DNA of 64,000 bases from Apoderus coryli. Taxonomy: Eukaryota; Arthropoda; Insecta; Coleoptera; Attelabidae. Of the stretch, positions 56,738 to 64,000 are shown piece after piece. The stretch spans positions 17,738,260 to 17,802,259 of the forward strand of contig OU452205.1 in NCBI GenBank assembly GCA_911728435.2. Direction: 5' to 3'. The notes under the pieces are model-generated. The model had not been told where the DNA came from. It saw only the letters and a program-made list of their open reading frames with translations, and made no database searches. Both the position numbers and the translations under genes were made by a program. Within the stretch, counting starts at the first letter, position 1. Every line of letters begins with the position of its first letter.

Positions 56738-57348
56738 AATTTAACCGTGAATCAATGTAAACTTCTATCCTAACACTAATAGGATAGTGACAGCACAATC
56801 ATCAAAAGCAAATAATAATAACATTTTTTATTACAGGAAAGGTACATTATTGCAATATTTTGTTTTTGCCTTATAACTTGAAAACAAATGCATATTGGAT
56901 AACAACATTTGAGTTTTTTCTTATCATTTTGATGCATAAATTACACTCGTAGGCCCATTCTTCTCTACTTATCCTGTATACATGTGTTATTCTTACCTTG
57001 TGGGATATTTTTTTTACATATAGCTATTAACTAATTAAATTAAACATATCGTAAATAAACTAATTACTATTAGGAAACTGCATCATTAAAATGCGTCGTA
57101 TTTTTGTATTTCTTCTTATATATCATATTAGGTAAGAGTTTTTTAGATCAAATTGAATCTGCGTTCAGCACGAGGTAAATGAAATAAAGTTTGAGTGCTT
57201 AGTTGACATTACGGTCTTAATTTGGTGGTAAAATTGACATGTCCATCTCTTATATTTTAGGTACATTTTATGACAGTCAAAGCTAAATCGCACATCATTC
57301 AATGAGTTACTTTAATATAAGGGAACGTTCGTAGCATCATTTTGGTAA
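56738..57348. other. Non-coding stretch
   Basis: No feature recognised. Confidence 0.45.
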
Positions 57349-57540
57349 TAAAGGGTGTCCCAAAATTAACGCAAGATTTGAATTGAATAGAAAACACAGT
57401 TTTTAGTCTTTTGATAGTAAGTTAGTTATTGAATGATAAAGTACATAGGATAGGGTTATTTATGGAATAATTCATCGGGCAAATGGCCTCCACGGCTTTG
57501 CATACCCATACACACTCGTTTGTTGAAATTTTCCATTACC

Positions 57541-57542
57541 AT
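57541..57542. repeat. AT target duplication, left
   Basis: Inferred by rejoining the mariner reading frame: CATTACCAT plus TCTGCAT restores HLCRMVMENF, leaving AT present once extra at 61517-61518. Confidence 0.7.
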
Positions 57543-58022
57543 CCCAGTAAACACATATACGTAAATTAAACGTGTCAATCGTTGATAATTGGTCTTACGT
57601 TAGAAAAGTGACGGTTTATTTTTAGTTTAATTTTACACCGTTCAATTTAAACGTTATAGACACGTGTTGTTATTATCTAAATACAACTACGTACATTTAT
57701 TATGTTTAAGTAACGTTGTATATGTATTATAAATAAACCATAAAATAAAAACGTTTGTTTTAGGTGTTTTTTTAACGCGTGTCAAACATTGTCAAAATTA
57801 AAAACGTTTATAAAACGTTCTTTATGTAATTTATAATAAACCGATATTTATAGCTAAAATAACGTTAGAAAATGTTCATTAGAAGCGCATAATTTTTAGA
57901 GGCGACAACGAAAACGTTAAAATGACGTTTTTTAAGTATTTTATAATAATTCTAAAATTACAGTTAAGGTAACATACTTTATAAACATTATATAAACGTT
58001 TTGAATTTTCCCATGTTACTGC

Positions 58023-58076
58023 TTAAGCAGTAAGAATTTTTATGGGATATTTTCCATAAAAATTCTTACTGCTTAA
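58023..58076. repeat. Perfect hairpin, 23-bp arms, inside the 4-kb element
   Basis: TTAAGCAGTAAGAATTTTTA-TGG, eight-base loop GATATTTT, exact reverse complement. A partial copy of the flank (CATACTTTATAA.CATTATATAAACGTTTTG, in two halves) recurs at 58231. Confidence 0.9.
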
Positions 58077-58284
58077 TAATTCTAGTTTTACATCAAACGA
58101 TTCATTGACACATTTTTTAAAAGTATTTGGAATCGTAATAATCAACGTTTTAAAATTTCCCACTTTAAATATTGCTCATTTTAAGAATAATTTCACACGT
58201 TCTCATTGTAGGTACATTTGGAATTGTGATAACATACTTTATAATCATTATATAAACGTTTTGAATTTTCCCATATTAAGCAGT

Positions 58285-58590
58285 AAGTGACGTTCGGTAT
58301 TGAGGGCCTTTCTAAAAGAATTATGAAGATAGTGCGAATATAATAAAAAGAAAGTGCTACAATTAGTTAAGAAAGATTTAAGAAGTGTGATATTAAAAAT
58401 TAAGTGAGATTCGGTATTGAGGGACTTTCTAGAAGAATTATGGAGGTAGCAAAGAATAATAATTATGATTGTGTATAGTACGAATATAATAAAAATCAAG
58501 TGCTACAATTAGTTAAAAAATATTTAAGTAGTTTAATATTATTAAAAATTAAGTGATGTTGGGTATTGAGTTTCTAGAAGAATTATGAAA
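58285..58590. repeat. Degenerate tandem repeat in the 4-kb element
   Basis: Units start AAGTGACGTTCGGTATTGAG (58285), AAGTGAGATTCGGTATTGAG (58402) and AAGTGATGTTGGGTATTGAG (58551). Each continues with TTTCTAGAAGAATTATG-like sequence; the first two share GTGCTACAATTAGTTAA further on. Confidence 0.85.
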
Positions 58591-58885
58591 TTTTTAATGG
58601 CCAACCAATTAGGAATACAGATCAACTGTAAAGGTCGCTTCAACAAAATGGTTTTGAAAACACACTTTTGAGCACTATTTTAGGTAAGTAATAGGTGTCA
58701 ATAAGATAGAACACAACAAGATTTTATTATGATACTAAAACGGCTTAAACATATGTGATATTTACACAGGAGATAAAATTAGTGCGTTAAGATCCATTTA
58801 CGCATTATTTACCACCATATTTGCAGACAAATGTTATAAATAAAAATTATGCGTCCTATTAAAGTACATATTTTTTAAAATAAGT

Positions 58886-59394
58886 ATACAGGGTATACCC
58901 TAAAAACAACGCGTACCAAACTTATTTTAATTTTTTAAATAGCACATTTGATTTACTTACTTACTAGTTCTGATTCTGATCGTTGTTGGTTCGAGCAATA
59001 TGGCATAATATGTTTTGTTGTACAGAATATTTTTAGGAAACATAGCAAATTTCGAATAAAAATTGAATTCAGTTAATTCTCCAGGCGTTTCAAAAAGGCA
59101 ATTAGAACGGATACTATACTTAGGTTGACGAGTTTATATAAAAATACTAAGTAGTTGTTTAATTACATGTGTATGCAATAGTTGATTTCAAAAGTGTAAT
59201 AATTTATGTACGAATAGCACACCATGTATGTAATATAAAATACTGTTCTCTTAAAAAATGTGTTTTATTTTAATTTTAATAATTTTTGTTACAAAGAAAA
59301 TATTACGAAGTAGCTTATATTTAACTAAATTTAAATTCTTTCAGTGTAAAAACAGAAATTTAGTTCAGCCTTTATTTATGGTACATCCCGTATA
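58886..59394. mobile_element. Possible small MITE inside the 4-kb element
   Basis: TATACAGGGTATACCCTAAAA on the left (in part palindromic) and, inverted, TATACGGGATGTACCATAAA on the right. Similarity is modest; no duplication is certain. Confidence 0.3.
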
Positions 59395-60851
59395 ATTAAA
59401 ACTATTTTAAAATGTGGACCTTAATAGTTTAGTGTAATTACATGAACAACGAGTCCTTAAATACGAAAGCAAAGGCGTAAATTGTATTTAGCGCACTAAT
59501 TATACAACCTGTATGTATTCATTTCAAAATCGGCAATATAGTCCAAAATATTTATAATTATTTTATTGATAGGTAAAATAATATTTATGTAGAAAATATG
59601 AAATGAATTTAGAGTTTTTCGATGTGAGACCCCGCTATCGAAAATGTTATGTATAAATTTAGAGAACAAGGCAAAACAGCTACTCCACTGGCTAGTACCA
59701 CGAGTGGCATTGAATTACAAGCACAAGGTTTCTAAATATATACTAAAATGAATATTTTATTTAGCTTTTTCCGGCTTTTTCGCATCAAATTAACTGAGCA
59801 TACCCATAAGTACAACAAAAAACCAAATAAATCATTGAAATGTGAAATGCCATCAAAAAATATATAATTTATTGCATCAGATGTTAAAAAATTTAATTTA
59901 CTAAAGTTATTAACACAGTATTTAAGAGAAAAAAATAATTTACTTACTATTGAAGTATGTTGTTTCAAAATATCAAGTAGAGACTACTATATGCGCATAT
60001 TTCGTACTCGTTTGTACTCATCAGCCAGCCACACCACTCGATATTTTGCTTTTAGAACACTAATAAAAATTAGATTATAAAATTTGAAAAAATGCACAAG
60101 AAAAAAAATTTTAAATTGACAAATTACAATGCAATGAACTTACCAGGTGTTTAGTTTATTGCACTCAGAAAATATAATTTTAGATTAAAAGTAAATATCT
60201 TTTACTTTTGCCTAAAAATGTATAAAGTATCTATACGCTTCTAGCAAAAATAACATCACATTCTAAATATTTATAATTATATTATGCTAATACCTATGTA
60301 TGCATTCATTTCAGAAGCAGCCAAATTGAACTTTCCCGTACACCAGAAAAATGATTTGCAAGCATTATTTATGTATTAGATTTATGATTTATTGATTTTT
60401 TAAATTAATTAAAATTCCCTATCGTAAGCGGTTAAGAAGCAGTCAAAATTTAAGCTAAATTCTGTATTTTATTCTTCTTAATATATGAAAGAATTATTTG
60501 TTCCTTAATTTAACTTTCTATTTGTTATTAAAAAATATTCCTATGTTTAGAATAAATTACATATTTATAGACAATTTGTTATCTTACATTTTACACTAGT
60601 AATGATTCTAGAACATTTTATTATAATTATATACAACAAAAAATGTAAAGTGTTTTTATCCTAATAAAATAACGGACAAGGTTCGATGCTAAAAGTATGT
60701 CTCCAATATCCTAAATCGTTAAACCAAAAAGTTGGATTGTTGGTTGTAAATATATTAAAAACAAATCAAAAATCCGTTTGTTTTTTTGTGTTATTCAATA
60801 TTTTTATATAAAATATTGTCAAAAAGAAATTACAAAATTATTCGATACAAC

Positions 60852-60891
60852 GTAAGTTTCGGCGACAGAAAGCGTTCGCCGAAACGTGCAT
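60852..60891. repeat. Short GC-rich hairpin
   Basis: GTTTCGGCGA and TCGCCGAAAC separated by about 11 bases; stands out in AT-rich surroundings. Confidence 0.7.
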
Positions 60892-61123
60892 TATTGTATG
60901 GTATAATTTTGTAAGTTATATTTGACCACAATATTTAATATTAAAAAACACCCAAATGTTTATATTTTTTGGTTTAACTATTTAACAAAAAGGGCATTAT
61001 TTTTTCATCAAACTTTTGTGCCACCCCAACAATGGAAATCTGGTAGTTTTATTGATTTATTCCATAGATTTTATCAACGTATATTTCACGTTACAAAAAT
61101 ATATAAAAGCCACTTTAAATAAC

Positions 61124-61324
61124 GTGAAATCAAACGTTAGTTAAACGTTTCTAAAATGCGTAATTAATACGATTACACACACGTTAATTATTAGCTTTTA
61201 AAAAACGATAAATGCATGTATATCTAATACATGCATTTGTCGTTTTTTAAAAGCTAAGAATTAACGTTTGTGTAATCGTATTATTAACGTATTTTAGAAC
61301 CGTTTATATAACGTTTGGTTTCAC
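61124..61324. repeat. Long near-perfect palindrome, 97-bp arms, 7-bp loop
   Basis: Left arm ends TTTTAAAAAACGATAAATGC-ATGTA; right arm begins TACATGCATTTGTCGTTTTT. Arms match over about 97 bp with a dozen or so differences. AACGTT motifs lie in both arms. Located 190 bp from the right end of the element. Confidence 0.9.
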
Positions 61325-61516
61325 CGTTGAATATATATACATAAATACGTTCAATACACGTTTTTATATAGCATTTAACTAACGTTTCGTTATTAGTGTT
61401 CTGTAACGTGAAAAAGCGCGACATATAAAAGTAAAATGTACGTATTTAATGTACCTTTTTTTGGAAAGGTGTTTTGTAATGATAAACGTTAAATAAACGT
61501 ATGTGTGTTTACTGGG

Positions 61517-61518
61517 AT
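61517..61518. repeat. AT target duplication, right
   Basis: AT directly after CTGGG of the 4-kb element. Confidence 0.7.
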
Positions 61519-62618
61519 TCTGCATAAATGTGGCTGAATTTCGTTGACGCAGCGTTGAATCTCCTCCTTTAATGCACGCGTGGTTGTGGACTTGTTGACA
61601 TAGACCTGTGACTTAAATAACCCCATAAAAAAATCTGATGCTGTTAAATCACACGATTAGTGGGCCAATTCTGATCACCGAAACGAGAGAGTACACAAAC
61701 TGGAAATGTCTCATGCATTAATTGAGGTGTTTCACGGGCTGTATGGCATGTGGCGCACCGTCTTGTTGAAACCACATATTGGCCACATAATATCATTCAA
61801 TTTCGGCAAAAAGAACTGTATTATCATGTCGCGATATCGAGCACTAGTAACAGTCACTGCTTGACCAGCCTCATTTTCAAGAAAGTATGGTGCAATTATA
61901 CCTCCAGCCCAAACTCCACACCAAACAATGCCACGTTGTGGATGCATTAGTTTTTCGACAATCACATGTGGGTTCTCAGAACCTCAAAAGCGGCAGTTTT
62001 GCGATTCACAAACCCATCAAGGTGAAAATGTGCTTTATCGCTTAGGATGATTTTGCTCGAAAAATTAGCATTCACTTGTTGAAACTGAATAATCCATTCT
62101 GCAAACTCTCTTCGCTGTGCATGGTTTTTAGGCTTCAGTTGTTGTGTTAATTGAATTTTGTAAGTAGATCTTTAGTGAGTATACGCTGTAGAGAGTGTCT
62201 TGCAATTTGCACTTCTTGTTCACGACGCCGAATTGAGGTTCCTGGATTGTCACCGACACTCTCACGCACTGCTTCGATATTGACGTTTGAATGGCTTGTT
62301 TTTGGACGACCAATGTGTTTGGCGTCTCCAACGGATCCTGTCTCCCTGAATTTTTCAATTAATATTTTTACAGTTGACTACGTTAAAACACTATTCCGAC
62401 CATATTTTGTATGAAATTTGAAACTGGGGCCGCCAAGCTTTTATTATTTTTGATACATTGTTCAATAATGAAGACACGTTGTTCTATCGTGTAACGCTCC
62501 ATTTTTACTAACCCTTAAACTGTCAGCTGTCGATTGGTTTTGTTTTTAGGATTGCCAACACTTTACTGCATAAATGGCGGCAAATTCAAATCTTGCGTTG
62601 ATTTTGGGACACCCTTTA

Positions 62619-63639
62619 TATTAATAATGTGTTAATGTGATATTCTACATTGGGAAATATAATTTTGATATTGTTAGTCCCGAATAATCATTAAGTTTAG
62701 AAACAACACTTCTATCAAAAACAGGAAGTACTTCGTGCAGATACCTAATCCAAACACTTGAGTTAGCGAAATGTTTTACAAACTCATGTGTTGGAAAATT
62801 GTAATTTTGACGTGAAAATGTACTGGTGTTATTAACTTAGTTAATCATAGCCGCCCAAGCAAATATTTCAAACTCTAGATACGACTACCTACCCAACCCT
62901 AATTTGGTAGTCATTTAAGTTAGGACGTTTTGTAAATATTTGATTTCATAATTTAAAATTCTAATGATGTCAATTTTGGAGTATGTACCTACCTACAGTT
63001 TATGTCTCATATATTGATAAAGTTGATTTAACGCTTTGCTTAGGAATTATTTGTTATTCTTAGGTGCAAAAGGATTTGCTAACTCATTATAAAAATGATT
63101 ATATCCCTTTCCTGATACATGTTATTGAATTATAGTCAAATTGAACATAAAGCACAATAGATAAATGACGATAGGTATTTTATTTTTTGTATTGAATACT
63201 GATTGTAAGCAAATGATAAAAAACTCGCAAATGGTTTTATCGAATGTATAAAATGCCATATGGTTTGGCAAATTGATGTGTTATAGTACAAAAAATGTAC
63301 ATTATACATAGCCAGATATGTAACTATACTTGTGTAGTTTGTATGTCTGTATTAGGTACCCATTTATGTTGATTAAACAAACATACAACCCATATCATCA
63401 AACACTCCTATACATGAATTTATTAGAATTAATATCAATAAATGAAGTATCGAAAAATATTTGCACTTACCAAAAAAATGACTAAATATAATATTCAATA
63501 CAAAAGTGCGCGTATTATTATTGTAGAAGAACTGTTGCTATTTTTTAATGGTTGCCATAAAAAAATTACCTAGCAGTTCGGAGAACATTGTTTAAATAAA
63601 GGCACCAGGAGCTGCAATGCTTGTAAATCTCTTTGCGTA
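62619..63639. other. AT-rich non-coding stretch
   Basis: No feature recognised. Confidence 0.45.
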
Positions 63640-63869
63640 CAGGGTCGTCCAAAAAGTAATTAATTTTTTGAAAGGAAATATAAAAACCAACAAGCTGATT
63701 ATTTGTAACAAATTTATTACTAGAACTTGGAAATTACATTGTCTAAATGTGCTCCATTTCTGTCATGGCACTCCTGAAGCCGACATCTAAAGTTGCCATG
63801 ACGCTTCGGCAAGTGTCTGCAGTTATGGTTTCGATTTCTTGCCGAATATTGTTCTTTAGGGCTTCCAGG
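63640..63869 (-). mobile_element. mariner/Tc1-type element end with transposase C-terminus
   Basis: Terminal-type sequence ACAGGGTCGTCCAAAAAGTA at 63640, then on the minus strand a C-terminal frame LEALKNNIRQEIETITADTC, RSVMATLDVGFRSAMTEMEH, stop. Only about 230 bp remain before the junction with LINE sequence. Confidence 0.65.
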
Positions 63870-64000
63870 TTAGAAGATATCTACAACGCATACTTTTTAA
63901 GTCGCATAAGATACCTAATTCCAGTGTGGGGCACCTGTGGTGTTGCAGAATTTAATAAGATTCAGGTTTTACAAAACAAACTTTTAAAAATCATGTTTGG
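63870..64000 (+). pseudogene. LINE reverse-transcriptase fragment, runs off the window
   Basis: EDIYNAYFLSRIRYLIPVWG, FNKIQVLQNKLLKIMF: the post-palm region of a LINE RT. Begins at the mariner junction and continues past 64000. Confidence 0.65.

Larger units (their letters stand above)
57543..61516. mobile_element. Unclassified 3974-bp element with ACGT-rich ends
   Basis: Inverted ends: CCCAGTAAACACATATACGT on the left; on the right, inverted, CCCAGTAAACACACATACGT, then further AACGT blocks. The two outer roughly 450-bp zones are packed with ACGT/AACGTT motifs (about 14 on the left, 16 on the right counted by eye). The middle is AT-rich and without a coding frame. It contains a hairpin, a tandem repeat and a large palindrome, listed separately. 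The 2-bp AT duplication is unlike hAT, piggyBac, P or Harbinger. I cannot name its family. Confidence 0.85.
57456..62502 (-). pseudogene. mariner transposase, frameshifted and interrupted
   Basis: Starts MERYTIEQRVFIIEQCIKNN at 62502. The DNA-binding part reads GRPKTSHSNVNIEAVRESVG, DNPGTSIRRREQEVQIARHS with frameshifts. IILSDKAHFHLDGF has the first Asp. VWCGVWAGGIIAPYFLENEA follows. QDGA has decayed. The C-terminus HLCRM lies right of the insertion and MVMENFNKRVCMGMQSRGGH, LPDELFHK, stop, left of it. Same sub-family as 1879-2917. Confidence 0.85.
57351..62616 (-). mobile_element. mariner element split by a 4-kb insertion
   Basis: Inverted ends of about 34 bp, differing at one base: AAGGGTGTCCCAAAATTAAC then GCAAGATTTGAATT on the left, its complement on the right. 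TA on both sides (57349-57350, 62617-62618). Own sequence is about 1.29 kb; the remaining 3974 bp (57543-61516) plus a 2-bp duplication are the insertion. Confidence 0.93.

Noticed and set aside
57543..61516. Helitron
   Set aside because: Helitrons insert between A and T without inverted ends; here long inverted ends and an extra AT are present.

Overview
The window looks like AT-rich insect nuclear DNA. It holds spliced genes with GT-AG introns, a CHK/EcKinase-like gene of the type expanded in insects, and a dense load of insect-type mobile elements (mariner, pogo, piggyBac, P-like, BEL/Pao, several non-LTR families). Nothing is bacterial: there are no operons, Shine-Dalgarno sites or CRISPR arrays. 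The insect order cannot be fixed from the sequence.

There are two host genes. (1) A CHK kinase-like gene on the + strand (3356-4633) is intact, with a splice acceptor just before its ATG and a poly(A) signal after its stop. (2) A large membrane adenylyl cyclase of the ADCY8/Ac78C type lies on the - strand. I assembled nine exons by splice sites and reading phase: 48160-48361, 20843-21047, 15841-16010, 15360-15552, 14903-15090, 14013-14217, 13323-13469, 13136-13215 and 9174-9323. Seven are solid. The two N-terminal ones are phase-compatible but less certain. The gene spans at least 39 kb and is open at both ends. The exon after 9174, carrying the rest of the first catalytic domain, was not found.

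Most of the rest is transposon. From left to right: a decayed LINE (190-1640); a mariner (1775-3031); the kinase gene; a 5'-truncated LINE (6787-8022); mariner pieces; a mariner (10086-11409); cyclase exons; two related P-like elements with a THAP exon (16846-18338, 22713-24154); a TA-flanked MITE (19457-20474); a piggyBac deletion derivative (24875-26103); and a three-level nest (26766 to about 36255) in which a piggyBac-like relic holds a pogo/psq element, which in turn holds a full-length BEL/Pao retrotransposon. Then come Tc1-like remnants broken by a LINE (38344-40640), another LINE (42262-44590), an RTE-like scrap, a second pogo-type element (48455-50484), a 775-bp palindromic element (51773-52547), LINE fragments and a 65-bp tandem repeat. 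Last is a mariner (57351-62616) split by a 3974-bp non-coding element with ACGT-rich ends.

The most unusual signals are that 3974-bp element (its terminal repeats, AT duplication and 194-bp palindrome match no family I can name), the P-like pair with 7-bp duplications, and two pogo-type elements that each encode a C-terminal PHD-like finger.
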